A DNA stretch of 40,746 nt from an uncultured Clostridium sp. (GTDB lineage Bacteria > Bacillota > Clostridia > TANB77 > CAG-508), in contig CANAUI010000009.1 in the NCBI GenBank assembly GCA_947364715.1, forward strand, positions 1-40,746, written 5' to 3'. This document shows, piece after piece, positions 16,327 to 25,332 of this stretch; the first letter of the stretch is position 1, and every line of letters starts with the position of its first letter. The translations under genes were made by a program, and so were the position numbers. The notes under the pieces were generated by a model. The model was not told the DNA's origin. It did no database searches and was given only the letters and a program-made list of their open reading frames with translations.

Positions 16327-19300
16327 TTAATTTTTTTGGGCCTCTTTGCTTTCGTCTGTTTCTTTTGCATGTTGTAATGTTTTAGTTTCAGTTTTATTTT
16401 CTTTTTCAATAGCCTCTTTTCTAGCTTGTTTTGTTTTCAAATTATCTTGTGCAACTGTCATTAACAATTTAATCCTATTTGCTTGATTTGTTTCACTAGC
16501 TCCTGGGTCATAATCTACTGGGGAAATATTAGCATCTGGATATTTTTCTCTAATAGTTTTAATAACACCTTTACCAACAACATGATTTGGTAGGCAAGCA
16601 AATGGTTGAACACAAATAATATTTGGGATATCATGTTCAATATATTCAATCATTTCAGCTGTTAAAAACCAGCCTTCACCAGTTTGGTTTCCAATAGATA
16701 AAACATCTTTTACTTTATTTTCTAGATGCCAAATATCACAAGGTGGTAAATATCCTTTTTTTGAATTGGATAAAGCAATTTGCATATCTTTTTCTAAAAT
16801 ATCAATTAATTTAATAGATGCTTTCATAATTTTTGAAGAAGTTTTGTTAGTATTTAGTAAATTATTAAATGTAACTTTATGTGTAGCCATAAATTTAACA
16901 AATCCCATAAAGTCAGGTAAAATAACTTCTGCTCCTTCTTGTTCTAATAAATTTGCAACATGATTATTGCCAAATGGATGATATTTAATAAGAACTTCTC
17001 CAACAATACCAACTTTAGGTTTTTTAATAGAAGTATCTAATTCTATTTTTTCAAAGCTGTCTACAATATCATAGATACTTTGTTTAAATTCTTTATTTGA
17101 TGATTTTTGTAGTAATTTTTTACATTTTTCCATCCATTGATTAAATAATTTTTCGGTTTCACCTTTATTTTTTTCGTAAGCCCTATTTTTAGTTAACATT
17201 TTTTGAAGTAAATCACCATATAAAACAGTTTTTAATAGACGTTCTATTAATGGTACTGTTATTTTAAATCCAGGCATTTTTTCCATACCTACAATATTGA
17301 AAGAAATAACTGGTATATTTTCAAATCCTGCATCTTTTAGAGCTTTTCTAATAAAACCTATATAATTTGTTGCTCTACATCCTCCACCTGTTTGAGACAT
17401 AATTAAAGCAGTTCTATTTAAATCATATTTACCAGATTGAAGTGCTTCAATCATTTGTCCTGTAACCAGAATAGAAGGATAACAAGCATCATTATTTACA
17501 TATTTTAATCCAGTTTCAACAGTTTTTTGAGTGCATTCTTTTAACAATTCTACATTATATCCACTAGATTTTACTGCAGTTTCTAATAATTCAAAGTGAA
17601 TTGGTGCCATTTGTGGTATTAGAATTGTATAATTTTTTTTCATATCTTTAGTAAAGATTTTTTTATGTTGTTCATAATCACCAATGCGAGTATTTTGTAT
17701 TTTTTCTTTTTCACGTTTATTCATACTAGCAAGTAATGAACGTATACGAATTCTAACAGCTCCTAAATTATTAACTTCATCAATTTTAATTAGTGTATAC
17801 ATTTTATCATAACTAGATAAAATTTCTTCTACTTGGTCTGTTGTAACTGCATCAACACCACAACCAAATGAATTTAATTGGACTAATTCTAGACAGTCAT
17901 GTTTTCCAACAAAATCAGCAGCAGCATAAAGTCTTGCATGATATACCCATTGGTCAACAACACGAATAGGTCTTTTTACTTCTGTTTGATTTGAAATACT
18001 ATCTTCTGTTAAAACACATAAACCTAATGAAGTAATTAATGTATCAATACCATGATTAATTTCTGGGTCAACATGATATGGGCGACCAGCTAAAACAATT
18101 CCTTTTAAATGATTTTCTTCTATATATTTTACAGTTTCTTCACCTTTTCTGCGAATATCTTTTTTACATTTTTGGTATTCTTGCTCTGCTTTTTCAGCTG
18201 ATTCATTTAATTCTTCTTTTGTAAAGTTATATTTTTTAAATTCATCTAATTCCAATAATTTCTTTACTAAGTTTTTCTTATCAAAAGGTAAGAAAGGATT
18301 TAAAAATGTTATGGTAGAATCTTTTAATCCTTCTACATTATTTTTTAATACCTCAGAATAAGAAATAACAATTGGACAATTATAATGATTATCTGCTTTT
18401 TCATATTCTTTTCTAGAATATGGCATACAAGGATAAAATATGGTTTTAATTCCTTGTTCTAATAGACTTTCAATATGACCATGTGAAAGTTTTGCTGGAT
18501 AACATACAGATTCTGAAGGCATAGATTCCATACCTTTTTCATAGGTTTTTCTAGTACTTTTTTCAGATATAATAACTCTAAATCCTAAATTTGTAAGGAA
18601 AGTAAACCAGAAAGGATAATCTTCATACATGTTTAAAACTCTAGGAATTCCAATAGTTCCTCTTGTGGCATATTGTTCTTCTAATGGTGTATAATCAAAA
18701 ATTCTTTCATATTTATATTGTATTAAATTTGGTAAATTTTTAGATTTTGTTACAATACCTGCACCCTTTTCACAACGGTTACCTGTTACGTGAATTTGTC
18801 CATTACTAAATTTATTAATTGTTAATTTACAATGATTTTCACAATTGTTACAATGTGTATGTGTAATTTTTATTTTTAAATTATTTAATTCATCTGTTTT
18901 TAAAATTGTAGAAGTATATTCCATATCTAAATTAGCTTCATATTGTTCTTTTGAAAGTAAAGCCATTCCGTAAGCTCCCATTAATCCTGATATATTTGGT
19001 CTTACAACATTTTTACCAACAATCAATTCAAAGGCTCTAAGAACAGCATCATTATAAAAAGTACCACCTTGAACAACAATGTGTTTTCCTAAAGTTTCTA
19101 CATCTCTAACTTTCATAACTTTTTGAATTGCATTTTTGATAACAGAATATGATAATCCGCTAGAAATATCTCCAACAGAGTATCCTTCTTTTTGTGCTTG
19201 TTTAATTTTTGAGTTCATAAATACAGTGCATCTTGAGCCTAAATCAACAGGTCTTTTTGAGTTAATAGCTTCTTTTACAAATTCAGAAATTTCTAAATTT

Positions 19301-20679
19301 AAACTTTTTGCAAATGTTTCAATAAAAGAACCACAACCAGAAGAACATGCTTCATTTAACATGATATTATCAATAGAACGATTTTTTATTTTAATATATT
19401 TCATATCTTGACCACCAATATCAACAATACTGGTTACATTTGGCTCAAAGGTTTTAGCTGCTGTGTAATGTGCAATGGTTTCAATTTCATTTAAATCAAC
19501 ATTTAAAGCTGTTTGAATTAATTTTTCTCCATAGCCTGTGACACCACTATATCTTAAAATAGCTTTTTGAGGTAAAACTTCATATAGTTTTTTTAACATA
19601 TCCATAACACTTTGTAATGGGTTTCCTTCATTACTACTGTATAATGAATATAATAATTTACCATCTTTATCAATTAATACAAGTTTTGTTGTTGTAGAGC
19701 CTGCATCAATTCCTAAGAAACAGTCTCCTTCATAATTTTCTAATTGGTTTGAAGGAACTGTTGCTTTATCATGTCTTTTCTTAAAAATTTCATATTCTTC
19801 ATTATCTTTAAATAAAGGTTCAAGTGGTTGTGTTGTATTATCATGTGATTGTTTGAAATTTTCTATTTTTTTCTCTAATTCATCTGGTGTAATTATCTCT
19901 GTATTAAAAGAATCTAAAGAAGCTCCTTTAGCAACTAGTAGATGGGCTTCATCAGGTATAATGATTTGCTCATCTGTTAAATGTAAAGTTTCTATAAAAC
20001 GATTTCTCAATTCTGGTAAATAACTTAAAGGACCACCTAAAAATGCAATATTTCCTCTAATTGGCCTACCACATGCTAACCCACTAATAGTTTGGTTAAC
20101 AACTGCTTGGAAAATAGAAGCAGAAATATCTTCTTTGGCAGCTCCTTCATTAATTAAAGGCTGTATATCTGTTTTAGCAAATACTCCACAACGAGAAGCA
20201 ATTGGGTAAATAGTTTGATATCCTTTAGCTAATTCGTTTAATCCTGCTGTGTCTGTATGTAATAAAGAGGCCATCTGGTCTAAAAAGGCACCAGTACCAC
20301 CAGCACATGTACCATTCATTCTTTGCTCAATAGAGCTATCGAAATAGATGATTTTTGCATCTTCTCCTCCTAATTCAATAACTACATCTGTTTTTGGAAA
20401 GTATTTTTCAATAACTCTTTTACAAGAAATTACTTCTTGTATAAAATTGACTCCTAAGAATTTTCCAGCAGACATTGCTCCAGAACCTGTTAATGCAATA
20501 GTGAAAGATGATGAAGGATATTTTAATAGTAATTCTTCTAAAACATCACAAACGGTTTTTTTGGCATCTGAAAAGTGTCTACGATAATCAGAATATATAG
20601 TATTTTTATTATTATCCATTACGACTATTTTGACAGTTGTAGAACCAACATCAAGTCCAACATGTAATATTTCATTCAT
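16327..20679 (-). CDS. Double-ASKHA acyl-CoA dehydratase activase-type protein (BadF/HgdC family with DUF2229)
   Basis: 1450 residues from the ATG at 20679, placed 8 bases after AAAGGAG; an earlier ATG at 20700 overlaps that RBS. Two BadF/HgdC-type ATPase domains lie in tandem. The first (about 1-265) has GLDVGSTTVKIVVMD, GGEDAKI and the cluster Cys in NGTCAGGTGAF. The second (about 325-590) has GIDAGSTTTKLVLID, GGQDMKYI and EACSSGCGSF. A Cys motif (CNNCENHC) and a DUF2229/HgdB-like region follow. HgdC-type proteins are ATP-driven reductases that use a 4Fe4S cluster to activate 2-hydroxyacyl-CoA dehydratases. Fused proteins of about 1400 residues are widespread in Clostridia with unknown substrate. 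The last 30 residues are a Lys/Glu-rich tail. Confidence 0.85.
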   Translation of the reverse strand: MNEILHVGLDVGSTTVKIVVMDNNKNTIYSDYRRHFSDAKKTVCDVLEELLLKYPSSSFTIALTGSGAMSAGKFLGVNFIQEVISCKRVIEKYFPKTDVVIELGGEDAKIIYFDSSIEQRMNGTCAGGTGAFLDQMASLLHTDTAGLNELAKGYQTIYPIASRCGVFAKTDIQPLINEGAAKEDISASIFQAVVNQTISGLACGRPIRGNIAFLGGPLSYLPELRNRFIETLHLTDEQIIIPDEAHLLVAKGASLDSFNTEIITPDELEKKIENFKQSHDNTTQPLEPLFKDNEEYEIFKKRHDKATVPSNQLENYEGDCFLGIDAGSTTTKLVLIDKDGKLLYSLYSSNEGNPLQSVMDMLKKLYEVLPQKAILRYSGVTGYGEKLIQTALNVDLNEIETIAHYTAAKTFEPNVTSIVDIGGQDMKYIKIKNRSIDNIMLNEACSSGCGSFIETFAKSLNLEISEFVKEAINSKRPVDLGSRCTVFMNSKIKQAQKEGYSVGDISSGLSYSVIKNAIQKVMKVRDVETLGKHIVVQGGTFYNDAVLRAFELIVGKNVVRPNISGLMGAYGMALLSKEQYEANLDMEYTSTILKTDELNNLKIKITHTHCNNCENHCKLTINKFSNGQIHVTGNRCEKGAGIVTKSKNLPNLIQYKYERIFDYTPLEEQYATRGTIGIPRVLNMYEDYPFWFTFLTNLGFRVIISEKSTRKTYEKGMESMPSESVCYPAKLSHGHIESLLEQGIKTIFYPCMPYSRKEYEKADNHYNCPIVISYSEVLKNNVEGLKDSTITFLNPFLPFDKKNLVKKLLELDEFKKYNFTKEELNESAEKAEQEYQKCKKDIRRKGEETVKYIEENHLKGIVLAGRPYHVDPEINHGIDTLITSLGLCVLTEDSISNQTEVKRPIRVVDQWVYHARLYAAADFVGKHDCLELVQLNSFGCGVDAVTTDQVEEILSSYDKMYTLIKIDEVNNLGAVRIRIRSLLASMNKREKEKIQNTRIGDYEQHKKIFTKDMKKNYTILIPQMAPIHFELLETAVKSSGYNVELLKECTQKTVETGLKYVNNDACYPSILVTGQMIEALQSGKYDLNRTALIMSQTGGGCRATNYIGFIRKALKDAGFENIPVISFNIVGMEKMPGFKITVPLIERLLKTVLYGDLLQKMLTKNRAYEKNKGETEKLFNQWMEKCKKLLQKSSNKEFKQSIYDIVDSFEKIELDTSIKKPKVGIVGEVLIKYHPFGNNHVANLLEQEGAEVILPDFMGFVKFMATHKVTFNNLLNTNKTSSKIMKASIKLIDILEKDMQIALSNSKKGYLPPCDIWHLENKVKDVLSIGNQTGEGWFLTAEMIEYIEHDIPNIICVQPFACLPNHVVGKGVIKTIREKYPDANISPVDYDPGASETNQANRIKLLMTVAQDNLKTKQARKEAIEKENKTETKTLQHAKETDESKEAQKN

Positions 20680-20736
20680 AACAAAAACTCCTTTTTGCAT
20701 ATAAATTTTTCGTTTATATCTTTATAAATCACCTTA

Positions 20737-20765
20737 ATTGTATACGGAAATGCTACTTTTGTCAA
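20737..20765 (-). promoter_or_regulatory. Promoter of the activase-type gene
   Basis: Reading the minus strand, TTGACA and TACAAT are 17 bases apart, about 60 bases before the start codon. It is a near-consensus match. Confidence 0.7.
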
Positions 20766-20829
20766 ATGGAAAATCCTGTAAAAGTAGATGGGTTACTAGG
20801 TGTTTTAAAGATTTTTATAACATCAAACA

Positions 20830-20937
20830 TTTCACACAAATTTTACTTTGTTAAATTTGTAAAACGAACAAAGACAAGGCATAAAAGTAATCTAAAATGT
20901 CAAAAATTTAAAATTGCTTTTCATGCCTATTTTGTTC
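20830..20937. repeat. Structured intergenic repeat, copy F
   Basis: This copy has hairpin 2 (ACAAATTT and AAATTTGT, 20836-20860) preceded by CACA. Hairpin 3 follows, with arms GAACAAAGACAAGGCAT (20866-20882) and ATGCCTATTTTGTTC (20923-20937) and the family core TAATCTAAAA inside. Hairpin 1 is not clear. It lies between two divergent genes with no ORF of its own. Confidence 0.75.
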
Positions 20938-21012
20938 TAAAAAGGACAAACAATTAATACAATAAGTAATAAATAAATTTAATTAACTTTGAAAGAAAGG
21001 AATGATTTTGAT

Positions 21013-21558
21013 ATGAGTAAAAAAATAGTTATTATTTTTACTATTTTATTAATTATAATTTTGGTAGGAGGATATTTTGTTATTAGTTATTTTAAAAATC
21101 AGGAACAAGAAACAACTATAGAAGAATATATACCAGAGGAAGAAATTACAGAAGAACAAAATAGACAAACAATTGTCAGCTTATATTTTTTAGAAAAGGA
21201 TACAAAGGAATTAGTTCCAGAAGCAAGATTGGTAGATATTAAAGAAATTATTACTACACCTTATGATAAATTGATAAATATGCTTATAGAAGGTCCTAAA
21301 AATGAAAAATGTAGCAAATTGATTCCAGAAAATACAAAATTGAATCAAACATATAAAGAGAAAGACATAGTATATGTGGATTTTTCAAATGAATTTTTGA
21401 ATTATAATAAAGAAGATAAAACTATAAAACAAAATATTATTGATAGCTTAGTAAAAACTTTAATACAATTTACAGAGATAAATTCAGTGAAAATATTGAT
21501 TGATGGTAAAGAAAATCAAGAGTTTAATGAAGTTTATAGTTTAGATATAGCTGAATAA
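21013..21558 (+). CDS. GerMN-domain lipid-free membrane-anchored protein
   Basis: 181 residues from ATG 21013 (MSKKIVII), with AAGGA upstream; a TTG at 20989 would add 8 residues but overlaps the RBS. A membrane helix (about 4-26) is followed by an acidic linker rich in Glu and then a GerMN domain (about 55-175) with LINMLIEGPKNEKCSKLIP and VYVDFSNEFLNY, the hallmarks of the GerM family. GerM helps hold the SpoIIIAH-SpoIIQ channel during sporulation, but GerMN domains also occur in other wall proteins. Unlike B. subtilis GerM (two domains, lipoprotein) it has a single domain and no lipobox Cys. Confidence 0.8.
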   Translation: MSKKIVIIFTILLIIILVGGYFVISYFKNQEQETTIEEYIPEEEITEEQNRQTIVSLYFLEKDTKELVPEARLVDIKEIITTPYDKLINMLIEGPKNEKCSKLIPENTKLNQTYKEKDIVYVDFSNEFLNYNKEDKTIKQNIIDSLVKTLIQFTEINSVKILIDGKENQEFNEVYSLDIAE

Positions 21559-21564
21559 TTAAAA

Positions 21565-21747
21565 TTATTTTAATATTTTATATAATTTAATATATCTAAT
21601 AAATCGGTTAAAATTATTTAAAAAATATTCAACTTCATGTAAAGATTTAAAAGTATTGTCTTTACAACATTTGAAATTAAATTTCTTTTTAGGGGGTGGG
21701 CATTTTCCACCTCTATTTTCGATTGGTTTTATAATTCTTTTATTCAT
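21565..21747 (-). CDS. Small Cys-containing hypothetical protein
   Basis: 60 residues, basic, with Cys16, Cys27 and Cys28 around GKCPPPKKKF and no membrane helix. I do not recognise it. It is supported as a gene by an excellent RBS (GAGGTGAT just before the ATG on the minus strand). A CATATACTA element at 21766-21774 (minus strand) resembles the -10 of sporulation sigma factors E and K. The 3' end converges on the GerMN gene with only 6 bases between. Confidence 0.55.
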   Translation of the reverse strand: MNKRIIKPIENRGGKCPPPKKKFNFKCCKDNTFKSLHEVEYFLNNFNRFIRYIKLYKILK

Positions 21748-21765
21748 GCAATCACCTCTTATAAA

Positions 21766-21774
21766 TAGTATATG
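21766..21774 (-). promoter_or_regulatory. Sporulation sigma E/K-like -10 element (tentative)
   Basis: CATATACTA on the minus strand fits the CATAnnnTA pattern of sigma E/K -10 elements, with AACA about 15 bases upstream as a possible -35. It lies 20 bases before the start of the small Cys protein. The match is short and may be chance. Confidence 0.25.
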
Positions 21775-21837
21775 AAATATAAAAAAAGATGTTATGAAAA
21801 CAAATAATATTTATCAGTTGTGATTTGTAACAAAATA

Positions 21838-21867
21838 TTTACAAATATTATGTAAATGTGATAAAAT
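21838..21867 (+). promoter_or_regulatory. Probable promoter of trmN6 with overlapping palindrome
   Basis: TTTACA (21838-21843) and TAAAAT (21862-21867) are 18 bases apart. The -35 lies in an inverted repeat ATTTACA-7-TGTAAAT (21837-21857), which could be an operator. Confidence 0.4.
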
Positions 21868-21956
21868 GTTAAGCAAATAAGATAAATATAGCAAAATGAG
21901 GTGAAAATGCTACACTTTTTAACTAGATTTGTTATAGTAAAGGATTTTAAGTAAAG

Positions 21957-22703
21957 ATGAAAGAAGAAATAGAATTAAAAAATAATGAAAGAATTGATGA
22001 TTTAGAATATAAAGGATTAAAAATTATTCAAAATAAAAATGGATTTTGTTTTGGAATTGATAGTATTTTACTTTCAGATTTTGCCAAAGGTATAAAAAAA
22101 GGAGCAAGAGTACTAGATTTAGGAACTGGTACAGGAATTATTGCTACTTTATTATGTGGAAAAACAGAATTATCAGAAGTAACAGGAATAGAAATTCAAA
22201 AAGAAGTATATGAAATGGCAAAAAGAAGTATACAATTAAATCATTTAGAAAACAAATTTAAAATAATACAAGATAATATATTAAATTTAAATAAATATTT
22301 TGAAAAAAATACATTTGATGCCATTGTAACAAACCCACCATATAAAAAGAAAGAAACTGGAGTACAAAATGAGGATAAAAGAAAATTGATTTCTAGGCAT
22401 GAAATAGAAGCAAATATAGAAGATTTTATAAAAGTTTCGAAAGATATGTTAAAAGATAAAGGAGAGTTGTATATTATTTATAGACCAGAAAGATTAGTTG
22501 ATTTGTTGTCAGTTATGAGGGAATATAAAATAGAACCTAAAAGAATCAGATTTATTTATTCAAATATTCATACTGTATCTAAATTGGTTTTAATACAGGG
22601 AGTAAAAAATGCAAAACCTTTTTTAAAGTTAGAAGAAAATTTATATATTTATGATGAAAAAGGAAATTATACAGAAGAAATTTTAAAAATTTATAATAAA
22701 TAG
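21957..22703 (+). CDS. trmN6: tRNA1(Val) adenine-N6 methyltransferase-like protein (TrmN6/YabB)
   Basis: 248 residues, Rossmann-fold SAM methyltransferase. Motif I DLGTGTGIIATLL (about 53-65) binds SAM, and NPPY (about 125-128) is the catalytic motif of amino-group methylation on adenine. The family methylates A37 of tRNA-Val in E. coli; the substrate here is assumed by homology. As in B. subtilis, where yabB lies beside rsmI (yabC), it is just upstream of rsmI. A weak RBS (AAAGGA) lies about 12 bases before the ATG. Confidence 0.85.
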   Translation: MKEEIELKNNERIDDLEYKGLKIIQNKNGFCFGIDSILLSDFAKGIKKGARVLDLGTGTGIIATLLCGKTELSEVTGIEIQKEVYEMAKRSIQLNHLENKFKIIQDNILNLNKYFEKNTFDAIVTNPPYKKKETGVQNEDKRKLISRHEIEANIEDFIKVSKDMLKDKGELYIIYRPERLVDLLSVMREYKIEPKRIRFIYSNIHTVSKLVLIQGVKNAKPFLKLEENLYIYDEKGNYTEEILKIYNK

Positions 22704-22793
22704 AAAACTCTGTAAAATTAATTTGTAATATTTAGTAATATAAAAAATTTCTTATTAAAAAACATTAAAAGAATATTAGAGAAAATTCAAAAG

Positions 22794-22844
22794 AAGGTAA
22801 TTAAAGGTTGAAAATTTAATTCTTTTCCAACCAGTTTGTACCTT
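22794..22844 (+). promoter_or_regulatory. Possible structured leader upstream of rsmI
   Basis: AAGGTA (22794-22799) pairs with TACCTT (22839-22844), and inside it GGTTG (22806-22810) pairs with CAACC (22828-22832). The pair ends about 17 bases before the rsmI ATG. It matches no riboswitch I know. Confidence 0.3.
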
Positions 22845-22861
22845 GAGGAAGGAAAAAAGAA

Positions 22862-23698
22862 ATGAATAAAAAAGAAACAGGAAATTTATATATTGTTGCA
22901 ACACCAATAGGTAATTTAGAAGATATAACATTAAGAGCAATAAAAGTATTAAAAGAAGTAGATTTCATTGCAGCAGAAGATACAAGACATACATTAAAAT
23001 TATTAAATCATCTAGAAATATCAAAACCATTAATAAGTTATCATAGACATAATGAAGAGGTAAAAACAGATATGTTAATCAAAGAATTAAAGCAAGGAAA
23101 ACAAATCGCACTTGTTTCTGATGCAGGAACTCCAGGCATTTGTGACCCAGGAGAAGAAGTAATTAAAAAATGTATAGAAGAGGAAATTACAATAGTACCA
23201 ATTCCAGGAGCTTGTGCAATGATTAATGCATTAATATGTTCTGGATTAGATACAAAAGAGTTTGTATTTATTGGTTTTTTACCTTTGAATAAAAAGAATA
23301 GAAAAGAAAAATTAGAAGAAATTAAAAATACAACAAAAACAATGATTATTTATGAAGCACCACATAAAATTGAAACTACATTAAAAGATTTAAAAGAAAA
23401 TATTGGGAATAGGAAAATTGTATTAGCAAGAGAATTAACAAAGATTCATGAAGAATATATAAGAGAGAATATAGATATATTAATTGAAAAATCAAAAGGA
23501 TTAAAAGGAGAGATTGTATTAATAATAGAAGGCTCAGATAAAAAGAAAGAGAATCAATTATTAAAATTGTCTTTGAAAGAACATTATGAATATTATGAAA
23601 AAATGGGATTAAGTAAAAAAGAAATAATTAAGCAAATAGCAAAAGATAGAAATGTGAATAAAAATGAAATTTATCAAAAATTTGTAGATGATAATTGA
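22862..23698 (+). CDS. rsmI: 16S rRNA (cytidine1402-2'-O)-methyltransferase RsmI
   Basis: 278 residues, usual length for the family. The N-terminal IVATPIGNLEDITLRAI, AAEDTRHTLKLL, SDAGTPGICDPG and PIPGACAMINAL are the signature SAM-binding segments of the tetrapyrrole methylase-fold RsmI. It methylates the 2'-O of C1402 in the decoding centre of 16S rRNA. RBS GAGGAAGG precedes the ATG. It is 158 bases after trmN6 and is closed by a terminator. Confidence 0.95.
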   Translation: MNKKETGNLYIVATPIGNLEDITLRAIKVLKEVDFIAAEDTRHTLKLLNHLEISKPLISYHRHNEEVKTDMLIKELKQGKQIALVSDAGTPGICDPGEEVIKKCIEEEITIVPIPGACAMINALICSGLDTKEFVFIGFLPLNKKNRKEKLEEIKNTTKTMIIYEAPHKIETTLKDLKENIGNRKIVLARELTKIHEEYIRENIDILIEKSKGLKGEIVLIIEGSDKKKENQLLKLSLKEHYEYYEKMGLSKKEIIKQIAKDRNVNKNEIYQKFVDDN

Positions 23699-23726
23699 AA
23701 TATTTATTAGCTGTTAATAGTAATAA

Positions 23727-23769
23727 AAAAACAAATAAATAAGAGTAAAGCTCTTATTTATTTGTTTTT
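23727..23769. terminator. Bidirectional terminator shared by rsmI and abrB-like gene
   Basis: A perfect stem: AAACAAATAAATAAGAG and CTCTTATTTATTTGTTT around a 5-base loop, with A-run and T-run on either side. The right arm also encodes the last residues and stop of the abrB-like gene. Confidence 0.88.
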
Positions 23770-24008
23770 AATTTACTTATTTTTTTTGAACAATCTTCGC
23801 AAATTAGTTTATCATTATAATTAATTAAATTTTCAGTATTTCCACAAAAAATACAATTTGGTTCATATTTTTTTAATACAATTGAAGAACCATCAACATA
23901 TATTTCAATAGGATCTTTTTCAGCAATGTTAAATTGATTTCTGATTTCGATAGGAATAACCACTCTTCCTAGTTCATCTACTTTTCGAATAATACCTGTT
24001 GATTTCAT
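23754..24008 (-). CDS. AbrB/SpoVT-family transition regulator with zinc ribbon
   Basis: 84 residues. The N-terminal swapped-hairpin AbrB DNA-binding domain (about 1-48) has the signature VDELGRVVIPIEIRNQFNI. The C-terminal 35 residues carry two CxxC pairs (CIFCG and CEDC), which probably bind zinc, as in a subset of clostridial AbrB proteins. It would dimerise or tetramerise and bind AT-rich promoters at the onset of sporulation. It has a strong GGGGGG RBS and a near-consensus promoter. It is transcribed divergently from the spore maturation genes spmA-spmB. It shares a terminator with rsmI. Confidence 0.9.
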   Translation of the reverse strand: MKSTGIIRKVDELGRVVIPIEIRNQFNIAEKDPIEIYVDGSSIVLKKYEPNCIFCGNTENLINYNDKLICEDCSKKISKLKTNK

Positions 24009-24058
24009 AAGTTTTATCCCCCCTTAAAAAGTTAATTTACAACCCTATATATATTTTT

Positions 24059-24087
24059 AATATATCACAAATAGATAAGTAGGTCAA
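24059..24087 (-). promoter_or_regulatory. Promoter of the abrB-like gene
   Basis: On the minus strand TTGACC and TATATT are 17 bases apart, about 50 bases before the ATG. Confidence 0.7.
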
Positions 24088-24139
24088 TTAAAAAGTAATA
24101 AAAATTTGATAATAGAATAAAATTAATTAGGTGATAAAT

Positions 24140-24733
24140 ATGTTAAATTTAGTTTGGCCAATTTTCATAATAATATCATTTTCTTATGCAATTTTTTCGG
24201 GAAATTTACAAAATTTAAATACTAGTATATTTGATAGTGTGGAAAGTGCTGTAAATTTAAGCATAACTATGTTAGGAACAATGTGTTTGTGGAGTGGAAT
24301 AATAAATGTTGCGACAAACACTAATATAATGAAAATTATGAATAAAATTTTAAAACCAATTGTAAGATTTCTTTTTCCAGAAATAAGGGAAAATAAAAAG
24401 GCACAAAATGAAATTTCTATGAATATGATAGCAAATATTTTAGGTTTGGGGAATGCAGCTACACCATTAGGGATAAAAGCGATGGAGACTTTACAAAAAG
24501 AAAATAAAAATAAGCAAGAATTAAGTAATTCTATGATTATGTTAATTGTAATAAATACAGCATCTATACAAATTATTCCTACAACAGTTATTGCTATAAG
24601 AAGTTCATTAGGTTCGAATAATCCAAGTTCTATTATTGTTCCTGTATGGATTGCAACAATTTGTGCAGGAATTACAGGTGTAATGGTAACTAAATTACTA
24701 ATTAAATATTCTAACAAAAGGGAGAATTTATGA
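24140..24733 (+). CDS. spmA: Spore maturation protein A
   Basis: 197 residues from ATG 24140, with AGGTGA 6 bases upstream; an in-frame GTG at 24131 overlaps the RBS. It is a polytopic membrane protein with the SpmA/nucleoside-recognition (Gate) domain, including MLGTMCLWSGIINVA and ILGLGNAATPLGIKAM. SpmA and SpmB act together in spore core dehydration. Its stop overlaps the spmB start by 4 bases (ATGA), so the pair is translationally coupled. Confidence 0.92.
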   Translation: MLNLVWPIFIIISFSYAIFSGNLQNLNTSIFDSVESAVNLSITMLGTMCLWSGIINVATNTNIMKIMNKILKPIVRFLFPEIRENKKAQNEISMNMIANILGLGNAATPLGIKAMETLQKENKNKQELSNSMIMLIVINTASIQIIPTTVIAIRSSLGSNNPSSIIVPVWIATICAGITGVMVTKLLIKYSNKRENL

Positions 24734-25260
24734 TAAATATTATTAGCTTTTTTTCAAATTTGGCAATGCCACTAATTATATTGATTATTGTTATATATGG
24801 TTTTTTAGAAAAAAAAGAAGTTTTTGATAAATTTATAGAAGGAGCAAAGGATGGAATAAACATTGTTATTAATATTTTTCCTACACTAATAGGTCTTTTT
24901 TTAGCAGTAGGTGCTTTAAGAAGTTCAGGTGTAATTAATATAGTGATTAAATTAGTAGAGCCATTATTAAATATTGTGAATTTTCCAACAGAAATTATGC
25001 CATTAGCATTTTTAAGACCAATATCAGGAAGTAGTTCTATAGCTATTGCAACAGATATTATGAAAAATTTTGGAGTTGATAGCCAAATTGGAATTATGGC
25101 AGGAGTAATTATGGGTGCGACAGAAACTACTTTATATACTATTGCAGTATATTCTTCAAGTGTAAAAATTAGAAAAACAAGATTTGTTTTAATTGTAGCA
25201 TTAACAGCAGATATTGTTGGGATTATAACAAGTATTATAGTGTGTCGATTTTTGTCGTAA
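24730..25260 (+). CDS. spmB: Spore maturation protein B
   Basis: 176 residues, usual SpmB length, with four or five membrane helices and the Gate-domain motif RPISGSSSIAIATDIM plus MAGVIMGATETTLYT. It is the partner of SpmA. RBS GGGAG lies 7 bases before the ATG, which overlaps the spmA stop codon. Confidence 0.92.
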   Translation: MINIISFFSNLAMPLIILIIVIYGFLEKKEVFDKFIEGAKDGINIVINIFPTLIGLFLAVGALRSSGVINIVIKLVEPLLNIVNFPTEIMPLAFLRPISGSSSIAIATDIMKNFGVDSQIGIMAGVIMGATETTLYTIAVYSSSVKIRKTRFVLIVALTADIVGIITSIIVCRFLS

Positions 25261-25268
25261 AGTTTTTC

Positions 25269-25297
25269 TTGACAATATTTTACATATACTGTATAAT
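25269..25297 (+). promoter_or_regulatory. Consensus promoter in the spmB-rlmH gap
   Basis: TTGACA (25269-25274) and TATAAT (25292-25297) match consensus exactly with a 17-base spacer. It is the best promoter in the window, yet it leads only to a 37-codon ORF and a long inverted repeat. Confidence 0.75.
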
Positions 25298-25332
25298 TAT
25301 GGAAATTAAATCAACAAGGATATTTAAGTTAA

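Noticed and set aside
20348-20587. Plus-strand frame opposite the activase start
   Set aside because: It is antisense to the ASKHA domain with no RBS or recognisable domain.
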